DNA from: Devosia equisanguinis
GTDB taxonomy: Bacteria > Pseudomonadota > Alphaproteobacteria > Rhizobiales > Devosiaceae
Assembly: GCF_900631955.1 (NCBI RefSeq)
Contig: NZ_UZWD01000022.1
Span: 1 to 64,000, forward strand
Reading direction: 5' to 3'
DNA length: 64,000 bases
A program made the position numbers and the translations under genes. The notes under the pieces were generated by a model. It saw only the letters and a program-made list of their open reading frames with translations, was not told the DNA's origin and searched no databases. The number at the start of each line of letters is the position of its first letter. Within the stretch, counting starts at the first letter, position 1. Below are positions 51,333-61,180 of this stretch, one piece after another.

Positions 51333-52250
51333 TCACTTGTCTCGGGTAATGAGGCCGCGCACGAACCAGCGCTGCATGAAGGCAACGACCAGAAGCGGCG
51401 GCAGCATGATGATGAGGGCGCCGGCCATGGTGACATTCCAGTCCGGCGTGCCGTTTTGGGCTGGGATCAGCGCCTTGAGCTGCATGACCACGGTTCCGTA
51501 GGTGGCGCGATCGGTGGTGATCAGCAGTGGCCAGAGATACTGGTTCCAGCTCGACACGAACATGATGGTGGCCAGCGCCAGCATATTGGTGCGGCTCAAG
51601 GGCAGCAGCACATCGAAGAAGAAGCGGACGGGGCTGGCACCGTCCATCTTGGAGGCCTCGACCAGTTCATCTGGAATGGTCATGAAGAACTGGCGATAGA
51701 GGAAGGTGCCGGTGGCTGTGGCGACCAGCGGCAGGATGAGGCCGGTATAGGAATTGAGCAGGTTCCATTCGAGGCTGATGCGCACGCTCGACACCGCCTC
51801 GACCAGCCCGGTGATGCCAAGCGTATCGAGGATCACCTGGAACGGCAGGAAGGCGTTCGCAGCGATGGCATAGGTGGGCACGATGCGCACTTCGAGCGGC
51901 AACATCAGGGTGATGAAGATCAACCAGAAGCTGATCATCCGCCCGCGGAAGTTGAAGAAGACGATGGCAAAGGCCGAGAGCGAGGCCAGCACGATCTTGC
52001 CTACCGTCACCCCGACGGCGACGATGAAGCTGTTGATCATCTTGGGCCCGAGATCGGCCCGCGCCCAGGCCACCTGCAAATTCTCCCAGAGGTGGGACGA
52101 TGGCAGCAGGTTGATGGGCACCTGGCTCACTTCCTGCAGCGACTGGCTGCCGGCGACCAGCGTGATCCAGAACGGCACGACCACGAGAAAGGCCCCGATG
52201 GCCATGGCCAGGTAAGTGACGGCGTCGAAAATGGGGGAGCGTTCGATCAT
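51333..52250 (-). CDS. ugpE: ABC importer permease (UgpE type)
   Basis: A 305-residue permease with six membrane helices, beginning [21 protein letters not shown]. The EAA loop that contacts the ATPase is seen as [23 protein letters not shown] near 199-221. It follows ugpA by 10 bases. It resembles UgpE of the glycerol-3-phosphate importer more than the MalG group, by overall sequence texture (for example [16 protein letters not shown]). Confidence 0.9.
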   Translation of the reverse strand: MIERSPIFDAVTYLAMAIGAFLVVVPFWITLVAGSQSLQEVSQVPINLLPSSHLWENLQVAWARADLGPKMINSFIVAVGVTVGKIVLASLSAFAIVFFNFRGRMISFWLIFITLMLPLEVRIVPTYAIAANAFLPFQVILDTLGITGLVEAVSSVRISLEWNLLNSYTGLILPLVATATGTFLYRQFFMTIPDELVEASKMDGASPVRFFFDVLLPLSRTNMLALATIMFVSSWNQYLWPLLITTDRATYGTVVMQLKALIPAQNGTPDWNVTMAGALIIMLPPLLVVAFMQRWFVRGLITRDK

Positions 52251-52260
52251 CTCTGACGCC

Positions 52261-53145
52261 TCAATTGTAATGGACGCGCCGTTCGACCCATTTGAACTGG
52301 ACGAAGGTCAGCGCGATGACGATGAGCATGAGGACGATCGACTGAGCCGCAGCGCCGGAGTAATCGAGCGTTTTGAAGCCGTCGAAATAGATCTTGTAGA
52401 CCATCACCTCGGTCTGCCCGAAGGGGCCGCCTTCGGTCATCACATCGATGAGCCCGAAACTGTCGGTGAAGCTCGAGATCAGGTTCATGATCATGAGGAA
52501 AAAGACAGTCGGCGCGATCAGCGGCAGCTGCAGGTCGAACAGACGCCGCACCGGGCGCGCGCCATCCATGGCGCCGGCCTCGCTGATCGAGCGCGGGATC
52601 ATCTGCAGGGCGGCGAGGAAGAAGATGAAATTGTAGCCGATGCCGAGCCAGGCATGGCACACCATGACCATCAGCAGCGCCTGGCCACCATTGATGGCCG
52701 GATTCCACAGGCCCGGCCAGATGGTGTTGAGCGCGCCGATCAGCCCGGATTCGGGGGCAAAGATAAAGCGGAAGGCGACCCCGGCCGCCGGCGCTGCAAT
52801 GGCATAGGGCCAGACATAGACGGACTGGAAGAACTTCGTGCCCTTGAGCGAGCGGTCGACAAACGACGCCAGCACCAGCGCGATAGACATCGAAATGCCT
52901 GTTGTCACCGCCGCATAAAGGCCCGAACGCAGCACGGTTGACCAATAGGACTTGTCGCCGAAAATGCTGATGAAGTTTTGCAACCCCACCCAGCTATTGC
53001 CACCACCCCAAGGCTGCTCGAGCGTGAAGGCCCAGTAAAGCGCCTGCGATGTCGGCCAGTAGAAGAACACCAGCACCAGGATCAGCTGCGGGGCCAGGAG
53101 CAGCCAGGGCAGCACCCGGTTGCGGTAATAGGCGGATCGTTCCAA
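52261..53145 (-). CDS. ugpA: ABC importer permease (UgpA type)
   Basis: A 294-residue permease with six helices. The N-terminal FYWPTSQALYWAFTLEQPWGGGNSWVG region is characteristic of UgpA, and its EAA loop is SISEAGAMDGARPVRRLFDLQLPLI near 191-215. It is the first permease after the binding-protein gene, separated by a hairpin-bearing gap of 71 bases. Confidence 0.9.
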   Translation of the reverse strand: MERSAYYRNRVLPWLLLAPQLILVLVFFYWPTSQALYWAFTLEQPWGGGNSWVGLQNFISIFGDKSYWSTVLRSGLYAAVTTGISMSIALVLASFVDRSLKGTKFFQSVYVWPYAIAAPAAGVAFRFIFAPESGLIGALNTIWPGLWNPAINGGQALLMVMVCHAWLGIGYNFIFFLAALQMIPRSISEAGAMDGARPVRRLFDLQLPLIAPTVFFLMIMNLISSFTDSFGLIDVMTEGGPFGQTEVMVYKIYFDGFKTLDYSGAAAQSIVLMLIVIALTFVQFKWVERRVHYN

Positions 53146-53175
53146 CTGAAGTCTCCTGAAAGATCGGAACAGGAC

Positions 53176-53199
53176 TGCGGGCGGCCAAAGCCGCCCGCA
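53176..53199 (-). terminator. Intercistronic hairpin between ugpB and ugpA
   Basis: Perfect 10-bp stem tgcgggcggc / gccgcccgca with a 4-nt loop and no T tract. This kind of structure usually protects or partly terminates mRNA, so that more binding protein than permease is made. Confidence 0.75.
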
Positions 53200-53216
53200 T
53201 GCAAGCGTTCAAGCGA

Positions 53217-54554
53217 TCAGGGGAGCGTCTTGCCGGCGTAGGTCTGCTCGAAGCGGCGGAGCATTTCATTGCCCTTGGCGTCGAAATCGGCCAGCGCCTC
53301 GGGAACCGGGGTATTGTTGAACAGCACCGACTGGATGGTCTTGACCATTTCGGCGCGGATCGAGGCATAGCCGCCCAGACGAATGCCGCGGGTGTTTTCA
53401 CCGGCCGGCATGGTCAGGGATTCGATAGCCAGTTCACGGCCCTTATAGGGAGCACCGTCATAGAAGCCGGCGGCTTTCATGGCCTCGAAACCGGAATTGG
53501 TGACCGGGATATAGCCGGTAACGGTGGACCACCACTGGGTCTGCTCGGGGGTGGCGAGGAAGTTGTAGAAGGCGGCAGCGCCCTTATATTCCTCGGCCGA
53601 TTTGCCCTTGAGGGTCCAGAGCGAAGCCCCGCCCACGAAGGAATTGTGGCGCTCGAAGCCTTCCAGCATCGGCAGCATGGCGACGGTCCAGTGCACGCCT
53701 TCGGCGGCCTGCTTGCCAAAGGTGCCGTGGTCGGCGATCGAGGACGAGGTGATCTGGCACTTGCCGTTGACGAAGGCGTCGTTGGCGGTCTCGCCGGTAT
53801 CCTTGGACTTGAGGACGAACAGACCTTCGTCATACATCGCCTTGATCCAGGTCAGCTGGTCGACGAACTTGCCCTTGGACACGGCCATTTCGGCATTGAG
53901 GCCACCAAAGCCATTGCCCAAAGTGGCGATCGGCTGGTCGTGAATGGCGGAGAACTGCTCGAACCACTGCCAGGCACCAGCCGGATCGAACGCGACCGGG
54001 CAGTCATAGCCGGCGGCCTTCATCTTGCGCGCGACGTCTTCGACCTCAGTCCAGGTCGAGGGTGTGCCCTCAAAGCCGACCTTGGCCAGCGCATCGGTAT
54101 TGTAATAGATCACCGCAGTCGAGGAATTGAAGGGCATCGACAGCAGTTCGCCGGTCGAAGTGGAATAATAGGAACCGACACCGGCGAAATAATTCGACCA
54201 ATCGATGTCGTAGCCGTTTTCTTCCATCAGCTGACGCACCGGCACATAGGCCTCGGACAACATCAGGTCGAGCGTGCCTGCGTCGAAGATCTGGGTGACG
54301 GTCGGCTGCTTGTTGGCGCGGAACGCGGCAATCGTGTTCTGCAGGTTGTTGTCGTAATTGTCCTGGCTGACGCAGACGATCTCATAGTCCGACTGGGACT
54401 CGTTGAAGGTCTTGCACATGTCCTGGATACGCTCGCTGAGATCGCCGGACAGGCCGTACCAGAACTCGAACTTGGTCTGGGCCATGGCAGGGGCGGTAAC
54501 GAGCGCAAGCGCGGTAAGGGTGGTCGCTGCGCCGAGCAGCCGGGTGCGTGTCAT
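53217..54554 (-). CDS. ugpB: ABC importer periplasmic binding protein (UgpB type)
   Basis: A 445-residue solute-binding protein with a signal peptide ending TAPAMAQTK (about residue 26). The mature start KFEFWYGLSGDLSERIQDMC resembles UgpB, which binds sn-glycerol-3-phosphate and glycerophosphodiesters; LLSMPFNSSTAVIYYN near 137 and the WWSTVTGYIPVT segment near 342 are shared with the family. The four ugp-type genes lie in the order B-A-E-C, followed by an isomerase instead of the phosphodiesterase gene ugpQ. The true ligand may therefore be a sugar or polyol rather than glycerol phosphate. Confidence 0.88.
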   Translation of the reverse strand: MTRTRLLGAATTLTALALVTAPAMAQTKFEFWYGLSGDLSERIQDMCKTFNESQSDYEIVCVSQDNYDNNLQNTIAAFRANKQPTVTQIFDAGTLDLMLSEAYVPVRQLMEENGYDIDWSNYFAGVGSYYSTSTGELLSMPFNSSTAVIYYNTDALAKVGFEGTPSTWTEVEDVARKMKAAGYDCPVAFDPAGAWQWFEQFSAIHDQPIATLGNGFGGLNAEMAVSKGKFVDQLTWIKAMYDEGLFVLKSKDTGETANDAFVNGKCQITSSSIADHGTFGKQAAEGVHWTVAMLPMLEGFERHNSFVGGASLWTLKGKSAEEYKGAAAFYNFLATPEQTQWWSTVTGYIPVTNSGFEAMKAAGFYDGAPYKGRELAIESLTMPAGENTRGIRLGGYASIRAEMVKTIQSVLFNNTPVPEALADFDAKGNEMLRRFEQTYAGKTLP

Positions 54555-54677
54555 TTGAGCGTCTCTCCGATGGGTCGCCTTGAGGCGCGAGTCATCTAGG
54601 AGCGCAAAATGACAGCCGGTTTTCGATGCAGTGACCTTTACCCGACAATTCGATGACGAAATGACGAAATCCGAAAA

Positions 54678-54715
54678 CGAAACGAACGGCGGGACCAGCC
54701 CAGCCGTTCGTTTCG
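54678..54715 (-). terminator. Terminator of the frcBCA operon
   Basis: 13-bp perfect stem cgaaacgaacggc (54678-54690) / gccgttcgtttcg (54703-54715), just past the frcA stop, with gttttc following on the minus strand. Confidence 0.88.
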
Positions 54716-54719
54716 CGGA

Positions 54720-55505
54720 TCAGGCAGCGCTGGCCGCTGTCGCACCGGGAGCGAGCTTGGCCCCGGTCATGAAGGCCACCGCATCGGACATGGTGTAGTC
54801 CTTGGGATCGATGACGCAGAGGCGGCGGCCCAGCCGATGCACATGGATGCGGTTGGCCACTTCGAACACGTGCGGCATGTTGTGGCTGATGAGGATGATC
54901 GGGATGCCGCGGGCGCGCACATCCTGGATCAGGTCGAGCACGCGGCGGGATTCCTTGACGCCCAATGCAGCGGTGGGCTCATCGAGGATGATGACCTTGG
55001 AGCCGAAAGCCGCCGCCCGCGCCACCGCCACGCCCTGCCGCTGACCACCCGAGAGGGTTTCGACCGCCTGGTTGATGTTCTGAATGGTCATCAGACCCAG
55101 TTCGGTCAGCTTTTCGCGCGCAATGCGCTCCATGGCCGGCCGATCGAGCTGGCGCAGCACAGTGCCCATGAAGCCGGGCTTGCGCAATTCGCGCCCCATG
55201 AACATGTTGTCGGCGATCGACAGGGCCGGCGACATGGCCAGCGTCTGGTACACCGTCTCCACCCCGGCATTGCGGGCATCGATGGGCGAGGTGAACGCCA
55301 CCTTCTCTCCCTCGAGGAAGATATCGCCGCTGTCCGGAGTGATGGCACCGGACAGCGCCTTGATCAGCGACGACTTGCCCGCACCATTGTCCCCGATCAC
55401 CGCCAGGATTTCGCCCGGCATCAGATCGAAGTCGCAATTGTCGAGCGCGGTCACCCGCCCATAGCGCTTGTTGAGGCCGCGGGCCGAAAGAATAGGATTG
55501 GTCAT
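54720..55505 (-). CDS. frcA: Sugar ABC importer ATPase (FrcA)
   Basis: A 261-residue single-cassette ATPase of the CUT2 class. Walker A is GDNGAGKSSLIKAL, the signature LSGGQRQGVAVARAA and Walker B VIILDEPTAALG. CUT2 ATPases such as RbsA and AraG have two cassettes, so the single cassette points to the Frc type (fructose, mannose, ribose) of Sinorhizobium. Start at ATG 55505, overlapping the stop of frcC as ATGA. Confidence 0.92.
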   Translation of the reverse strand: MTNPILSARGLNKRYGRVTALDNCDFDLMPGEILAVIGDNGAGKSSLIKALSGAITPDSGDIFLEGEKVAFTSPIDARNAGVETVYQTLAMSPALSIADNMFMGRELRKPGFMGTVLRQLDRPAMERIAREKLTELGLMTIQNINQAVETLSGGQRQGVAVARAAAFGSKVIILDEPTAALGVKESRRVLDLIQDVRARGIPIILISHNMPHVFEVANRIHVHRLGRRLCVIDPKDYTMSDAVAFMTGAKLAPGATAASAA

Positions 55506-56560
55506 GCCGACACCTTTCTGATCCACTGGTCCACCGCAACGGCACCGATGATGAGCACGCCGATCAGCAGATAGGTCCACTGTGCATCCGCGCCGAGGAG
55601 GCGCAGTCCGAGCGAGAACACGCCAACGATCAGCGCCCCGAAGAACATGCCCAGGATCGAGCCCCGGCCGCCGAACAGCGAGATGCCCCCGATCACCACG
55701 GCGGTGATGGATTCGATATTGGCCGATTGCCCGGAGGTGGGCGACACCGAACCGATGCGCCCGATCAGCACCCAGCCGGCAAAGGCGCAGATGAGGCCGG
55801 AGAGCATGTAGACGGAAATCAGGATGCGCTTGGTGTTGACGCCGGAAAGCTCGGCGGCATCCGGATCGTCGCCCACCGCATAGACGTGCCGGCCCCAGGC
55901 GGTGTGGCGCAACACATAGGCCAGCACCAGGACCAGCAGGATGAAGAAGATCACCCCATAGGTGAAAACCGCCCCACCCAGGGTAAAGGACTTGCCGAAG
56001 AACTGCAGCAGCGGCGCCAGGGTCTCGATCTCCTGAGCCCGGATGGTCTCGTTGCCGGAATAGAGGAAGTTACTGGCGAGCGCGATCTGCCAGATGCCCA
56101 GCGTCACGATGAAGGGCGGCAGCTTTACCCGCGCGATCAGCCAGCCATTGATAAAACCGATAAAGGTGCCGACCACCAGCCCGCAGGCGATGGCAACGGC
56201 AGGGGGCATGCCCAGCTTGAAGGTGAACTGCCCCATGATCACCGAGCTCAGCACCATGATGGCGCCGACCGACAGGTCGATGCCGGCGGTGAGGATGACC
56301 AGCGACTGCGCCGCCCCCACGATGCCAACGATCGCCACCTGTTGCAGGATCAGCGTCATGGCGAAGGACGAGAAGAACTTGCCGCCCAAAAGGGCGCCGA
56401 AGACGATCACTGACAGCACCAGCACGATCAACGGAACAAGCGCCGGATTGGAATGCAGCGCATGCTGGATGCGCGAGAGCAGCGTCACTTGATGCTCGAA
56501 GCTGGCAACGCTTTCGGTGCGTTTGACAAGGCCCTGTTCGGCCTCGGACGGGTTCGACAT
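55502..56560 (-). CDS. frcC: Sugar ABC importer permease (FrcC)
   Basis: A 352-residue CUT2 permease with eight to ten helices, starting at ATG 56560 with GGGAGG upstream. Family marks are VILTAGIDLSVGAIMVLSSVIMG near 108-130, and GWLIARVKLPPFIVTLG near 159, then GGISLFGGRGSILGMFFGA near 297. Second gene of the operon, after a hairpin that separates it from frcB, and coupled to frcA by a 4-base overlap. Confidence 0.92.
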   Translation of the reverse strand: MSNPSEAEQGLVKRTESVASFEHQVTLLSRIQHALHSNPALVPLIVLVLSVIVFGALLGGKFFSSFAMTLILQQVAIVGIVGAAQSLVILTAGIDLSVGAIMVLSSVIMGQFTFKLGMPPAVAIACGLVVGTFIGFINGWLIARVKLPPFIVTLGIWQIALASNFLYSGNETIRAQEIETLAPLLQFFGKSFTLGGAVFTYGVIFFILLVLVLAYVLRHTAWGRHVYAVGDDPDAAELSGVNTKRILISVYMLSGLICAFAGWVLIGRIGSVSPTSGQSANIESITAVVIGGISLFGGRGSILGMFFGALIVGVFSLGLRLLGADAQWTYLLIGVLIIGAVAVDQWIRKVSA

Positions 56561-56588
56561 GGGCCTACCTCCCCGGTTCCCAATCGAT

Positions 56589-56618
56589 GGCAGGGTCGGG
56601 TACGTGCCCGACCCTGCC
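56589..56618 (-). terminator. Intercistronic hairpin between frcB and frcC
   Basis: 12-bp perfect stem ggcagggtcggg / cccgaccctgcc with a 6-nt loop and no T tract. It sits at the same position as the ugpB-ugpA hairpin and probably raises the binding-protein level relative to the membrane parts. Confidence 0.75.
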
Positions 56619-56641
56619 ATCAGTATAGACGAAAAGGCCGA

Positions 56642-57655
56642 TCAGCCCCAGCAGAGTTCGGCACCCTTGGTGGTGTCGATGGAGTCGAGACCAGCCACCG
56701 GCTCGTCGGTCACCAGCGTCACGCCGGTATCGAAGAAGTCCTTGCCTTCGGTCGGGGTCGGCTTGGTGCCGCCATCAGCCCAGGCCTTGATTGCCTCGAC
56801 GCCGAGAGCGGCCATCTGCAGCGGATATTGCTGAGAGGTGGCACCGATGACGCCATCCTTCACATTGGCCACGCCCGGGCAGCCGCCGTCGACGGAAACG
56901 ATCAGCACGTCCTTTTCACGGCCGAAGGATTTCAGCGCCTCATAGGCACCGGCGGCGGAGGGCTCGTTGATCGTGTAGACGACGTTGATAGCCGGATCCT
57001 TGGTCAGGAGGTTCTCCATGGCCTTGCGGCCGCCTTCCTCGTTACCAGCGGTCACGTCCTGCCCGACAATGCGCGGATCGGTCTCGTCACCCCACTTGTT
57101 GGGATCGCCCAGTTCGATACCGAAGCCCTGGAGGAAGCCCTGATTGCGCAGCACGTCGACTGTAGGCTGGCTGATACCCAGATTGAGCATGGCGATCTTG
57201 GCGTTGGCGGCATCGGCGCCCAGCTTGCCGGCCGCCCATTTGCCGATCAGCTCGCCGGCCACGAAGTTGTCGGTGGCAAAGGTGGCGTCGGCCGCGTCGG
57301 TCGGGGTGAGCGGGGTATCAAGCGCGATAACGACAAGACCGGCATCACGGGCCTGCTGCACCGACTGTACGATGGCCGAGGTGTCAGAGGCAGTGATCAA
57401 AATACCCTTGGCGCCATCGGCGATACAGGTTTCGATGGCCGCGACCTGCGTTTCATGGTCGCCGTCGACCTTGCCGGCATAGGCCTTGAGGGTCACGCCC
57501 AGTTCTGCAGCCTTGGCTTCGGCGCCTTCCTTCATCTTGACGAAGAATGGGTTGGTATCGGTCTTAGTGATGAGGCAGGCGGTGACGTCCTGAGCGAGCG
57601 CGGCGGACGACATTGCGGCAAGGCACACGGCCGTGCCAATCAGCAGCTTCTTCAC
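56642..57655 (-). CDS. frcB: Sugar ABC importer periplasmic binding protein (FrcB)
   Basis: A 337-residue periplasmic protein with a signal peptide ending SSAALAQDV (about residue 21). The mature N-terminus [20 protein letters not shown] and the later [22 protein letters not shown] and terminal AELCWG are features of Sinorhizobium FrcB, which binds fructose, ribose and mannose. First gene of frcBCA. In this context, next to a GH127 beta-L-arabinofuranosidase, L-arabinose or another pentose is also possible. Confidence 0.92.
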   Translation of the reverse strand: MKKLLIGTAVCLAAMSSAALAQDVTACLITKTDTNPFFVKMKEGAEAKAAELGVTLKAYAGKVDGDHETQVAAIETCIADGAKGILITASDTSAIVQSVQQARDAGLVVIALDTPLTPTDAADATFATDNFVAGELIGKWAAGKLGADAANAKIAMLNLGISQPTVDVLRNQGFLQGFGIELGDPNKWGDETDPRIVGQDVTAGNEEGGRKAMENLLTKDPAINVVYTINEPSAAGAYEALKSFGREKDVLIVSVDGGCPGVANVKDGVIGATSQQYPLQMAALGVEAIKAWADGGTKPTPTEGKDFFDTGVTLVTDEPVAGLDSIDTTKGAELCWG

Positions 57656-57840
57656 GATGGTTCTCCCTTTTCCGATCCCGCCGCAGCGGCTCCTCCACGC
57701 GACTTGGACCGGTTGTGTGTGCTTTCACCCTGTTATCGTGGCGAGTTCCAAACCGCCCGTCAATATGTAAATCACTTTTATTTATTTATTCGATTGTACC
57801 CATCTTCCGCTTCCTCATGCCACCCACTATGGTGCCGGCC

Positions 57841-59034
57841 ATGAGTTCGGCAATCATCAGAACCGTCAGTACCGGTGTGAACCAAAGTGGAGTTCGTGAT
57901 CACAACGAACGCCTGCTTTTGACGCTTCTGCAACGCCATGGCGCCATGGCCGGCAGCGATCTCGCACGCCTGGCCAACCTCTCGCCGCAGACCGTCTCGA
58001 TCATTCTGCGCGAGATGGAAGCGGAGGGCCTGTTGTCGCGCGGCAAGCCCGTCAAGGGCAAGGTTGGCAAGCCATCGATCCCGATGAGCCTGGCTGATGG
58101 CGGGGTTTTGTCCCTCGGCTGCAAGATCGGCCGCCGCAGCGCCGTATTGCTGCTCGCCGACTTCCGCGGCGTCGTCCGCCAACAACTGCAGATCACGTAC
58201 AAATATCCTCTGCCCGAACCGATCTTCGCCTTCCTCAAGCAGGGCATTGAAACCATCCTCGCCCAATGCTCGGCCCGTGACCGGCAGCGTGTCTGCGGCA
58301 TCGGTATCGGCGTACCCTTCGAGCTCTGGCGCTGGAACGAACTGGTCGGCGCTCCCTCTCAAGCGTTCGCCGCCTGGAAGGATATGGACTTCGCCCGAGA
58401 ACTGGCTGGGATCACCGATCTACCGGTCAGCGTCGTCAACGACGCAACCGCCGGTTGCCAGGCCGAGCACGTCTATGGCCGGGGCAAGGAGTTCCAGGAC
58501 TACGCCTACTTCTTCATCGGTGCCTTTATTGGTGGCGGCATCGTGCTCAATCACGCCGTCTACCAGGGCCACAAGGGCAATGCCGGGGCGCTGGGATCGC
58601 TGCGCAGTTTTGGCCCGCAGGGCGAAAGCCAGCAATTGATCGACACCGCCTCGATCCACCTGCTCGAAGCGCGCCTCCTCGAACATGGCCACGATCCGCA
58701 GGAATTATGGGACCTGCCACAGGACTGGAGCCGCTTCTCGCGCTTCGTCGAACCCTGGATCGGCCGCACCGCCCAGGAGCTGGCGCGCGCCAGTCTCTCG
58801 GTCTGCGCGGTTATCGATTTCGAAGCCATTCTGATCGACGGCGCCTTCCCCGATACGATCAAGCACGAACTGGTGGAACGCACGCGGCGCTATCTCGTCA
58901 ACCAGGACATCCGCGGTCTGATCGCGCCGCGGATCGAGGCCGGCACGGTGGGCTTCAATGCCCGCGCCATCGGCGCCGCCACCAGCCCGCTCTTCGAGCG
59001 CTATTTCATGAACGGCGCCACGCGCTGGCAATAG
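57841..59034 (+). CDS. ROK-family transcriptional regulator of the frc operon
   Basis: A 397-residue protein divergent from frcB. ATG 57841 is my choice; in-frame ATGs at 57817 and 57829 are alternatives and none has a strong ribosome-binding site. An N-terminal winged helix (GSDLARLANLSPQTVSIILREME) is followed by a ROK sugar-kinase-like domain (GIGIGVPFEL, FIGAFIGGGIVLN). The cysteine-rich zinc motif of many ROK kinases is absent, as is usual in regulators. It probably represses frcBCA until the sugar or its phosphate binds. The AT-rich stretch 57755-57795 between the genes is the likely operator region. Confidence 0.9.
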   Translation: MSSAIIRTVSTGVNQSGVRDHNERLLLTLLQRHGAMAGSDLARLANLSPQTVSIILREMEAEGLLSRGKPVKGKVGKPSIPMSLADGGVLSLGCKIGRRSAVLLLADFRGVVRQQLQITYKYPLPEPIFAFLKQGIETILAQCSARDRQRVCGIGIGVPFELWRWNELVGAPSQAFAAWKDMDFARELAGITDLPVSVVNDATAGCQAEHVYGRGKEFQDYAYFFIGAFIGGGIVLNHAVYQGHKGNAGALGSLRSFGPQGESQQLIDTASIHLLEARLLEHGHDPQELWDLPQDWSRFSRFVEPWIGRTAQELARASLSVCAVIDFEAILIDGAFPDTIKHELVERTRRYLVNQDIRGLIAPRIEAGTVGFNARAIGAATSPLFERYFMNGATRWQ

Positions 59035-59099
59035 CCCCTCAACACAAGGAGGCCGCCCAGCGGGCGACCTCGATAGCGCGCGCCACTAACAGGTCCGCA

Positions 59100-61004
59100 T
59101 CAGGCCTGACGCATCCAGACCAGCATTTCCCCCGGCGCCCGGTTGTCCCAAAGGTGGTAGGGCACCAGCCGCGCCGTATCTTCCCGAACGGCGGGCGCCC
59201 GGTCGGCATAGAGCGCATCGCCCCATTCCTCGGCCAGTTCGCGCAGTACAGGCAGCTCGATGGCGATCGCCCCGCGCAGATCCGGCACCGGCGCCGTCTG
59301 CGCTGCACCCAGCCCCGTCTTGAGCAGAATGGAATTGAGCCCGGCCCCATTGTCGACGCCTTCGAGGCAATAGACCAGCGGACCGCGCATGATCGCCGTT
59401 CGCCCGGCATCCTGCCGAACCTTGGGATGCGCCCGCACCGCCCGGGGTTCGAGCGGCAATGACAGGGCCAGGCGGTCGCCCGGAGCCCAATCCCGCTCCA
59501 GCCTTATGTAACCGCCCTCCAGAGCCTCAAGCGGCACCTGCATTCCGTTAAGGCTGAGTGTCGCTCCACGCGCCCAGGCTGGAATACGCAGCGACACGGC
59601 GAAACGCGCAGATTGCTCCGGGGAAACGCTGATGGCGACATCGCCGCTCCAGGGATAATCGGTTTCCTGCCGCAGCGTGAACCTGGCGCCATTGGCCAGC
59701 TCCACCCGCGCCTCGCTTTGCGCATAGAGATGGACGGCAATCTCGTCATCGGCGACCCCATAGATATAGGAGCCGAGGGAAGTCACGAGCCGCGCAATAT
59801 TGGGTGGGCAACAGGGACAGGCATGCCAGGTCCAGCGGTGGTGCTTGCCGGTGCTTTCAAGCGGATTGTCGTAAAAGAAGGTCTTGCCGTCGGTCGACAG
59901 GCCAGTGATGGCCCCATTATAGAGCGCCTGCTCCATGATATCGGCATATTCGCGATCCGGACGCCGCCCCAGCATGCGCGAGGCCCAGAACACCAGGCCC
60001 ACCGAAGCGCAGGTTTCGGCATAGGCGCTGTCATTGGGCAGGTCGTAATAGTCGGTAAAGCCTTCATTGGCTTCCGCCGGGCCGATGCCGCCAGTCACAT
60101 ACATCTGCTTGCGCGTGAGATCCGCCCAGAGCGTTTCCAGCGCTCCGGTCAACGTGTCGTCATTGTATTCGGTGGCCAGGTCGGCCATCGCCGAATAGAG
60201 ATACATCGCCCGCACCGCATGGCCGACCACCTTGGTTTGCTCGCGGACCGGAAGATGGGACTGATTGTATTCGAAGGTCTTTTTCTGCACGCCGCCGGGG
60301 CTGCGATTGTGCGCAATAGCCTCTTCAACGAAGAAGTTGGGCGCCTGACCCCGCTCATCAATGAAGAACTTGGCAAGCTCCATATAGTCCTGGTTGCCGG
60401 TGACACGAGCCAGCCGCACCAGCGCCAATTCGATCTCCTCATGGCCGCAATAGCCGCGCATCTGCCCCGGGCCGCGCCCGAATTTACGCACGCAGTAATC
60501 GGCCATACGGCACATGACGTCGAGAAATTTGCGCTTTCCGGTCGCCTGATAATAGGCCACCGCCCCCTCGATCATGTGGCCGGCGCAATATAGCTCGTGA
60601 AAATCGCGCAGATTGGTCCATCTCCATTCGGGACGGATGCGCTGGAAGAAGGAATTGAGATAGCCATCCGCGTCTTGCAGACGCGCATACATGTCGATGA
60701 TGGCATCGGCCCTCGCCTCGAGCGCGGGATTGGGCTTGCGATAGAGCGAATAGGCAATGGTCTCGATGCTCTTGCCCAGATCGCTGTCCCAGAACATCTG
60801 CGGCGTGCCCAGCCAATGGATGATGGGAATGACGATTCCCGGGCTCGGCGCCTCCGGATTGATCTGCTCGATCATCCCGGCCTCGACGCAACGATCGAGA
60901 AGAATGGCGGCGGTATGGTCGCACACCGCGTCCTGCCAGTCGCCCCAATAGCCGGAAACACTGACGGAAGGCACGGGAAGCGGTCTAAATTGGCGCTTGG
61001 TCAT
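59100..61004 (-). CDS. GH127 beta-L-arabinofuranosidase-like glycosidase
   Basis: A 634-residue glycosidase, start ATG 61004 (a GTG at 61013 is an alternative). The (alpha/alpha)6 barrel holds the zinc/catalytic set known from HypBA1: E330 and C332 in AYAETCAS, and C398/C399 in HACPCCPPN, where the second-to-last cysteine is the nucleophile. Upstream the WGDWQDAV and HELYCAGHMIEGA segments fit the family, and C-terminal beta domains follow. There is no signal peptide, so it acts in the cytoplasm on imported short beta-arabinosides such as hydroxyproline-linked oligosaccharides. Next to it lies its probable LacI regulator. Confidence 0.92.
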   Translation of the reverse strand: MTKRQFRPLPVPSVSVSGYWGDWQDAVCDHTAAILLDRCVEAGMIEQINPEAPSPGIVIPIIHWLGTPQMFWDSDLGKSIETIAYSLYRKPNPALEARADAIIDMYARLQDADGYLNSFFQRIRPEWRWTNLRDFHELYCAGHMIEGAVAYYQATGKRKFLDVMCRMADYCVRKFGRGPGQMRGYCGHEEIELALVRLARVTGNQDYMELAKFFIDERGQAPNFFVEEAIAHNRSPGGVQKKTFEYNQSHLPVREQTKVVGHAVRAMYLYSAMADLATEYNDDTLTGALETLWADLTRKQMYVTGGIGPAEANEGFTDYYDLPNDSAYAETCASVGLVFWASRMLGRRPDREYADIMEQALYNGAITGLSTDGKTFFYDNPLESTGKHHRWTWHACPCCPPNIARLVTSLGSYIYGVADDEIAVHLYAQSEARVELANGARFTLRQETDYPWSGDVAISVSPEQSARFAVSLRIPAWARGATLSLNGMQVPLEALEGGYIRLERDWAPGDRLALSLPLEPRAVRAHPKVRQDAGRTAIMRGPLVYCLEGVDNGAGLNSILLKTGLGAAQTAPVPDLRGAIAIELPVLRELAEEWGDALYADRAPAVREDTARLVPYHLWDNRAPGEMLVWMRQA

Positions 61005-61180
61005 GACGGTCACTCATAAAGGCGAAAATTCAACGCATACGAGCGCAAGCAAAAATGCGGGGCGCAGTGCGATCGGGATTGGCGGCAGCGTTCAAAAAGG
61101 CGGCCTCAAGGCGGCGCCGCATTGGACACGATCATCGTCCAGTCCTCCCTCGGGCCAAGCCTCAATAAGGCCAATTTCAT

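Noticed and set aside
59100-61013. Secreted glycosidase reading of GH127
   Set aside because: No signal peptide or membrane helix at either possible start; cytoplasmic action is more likely.
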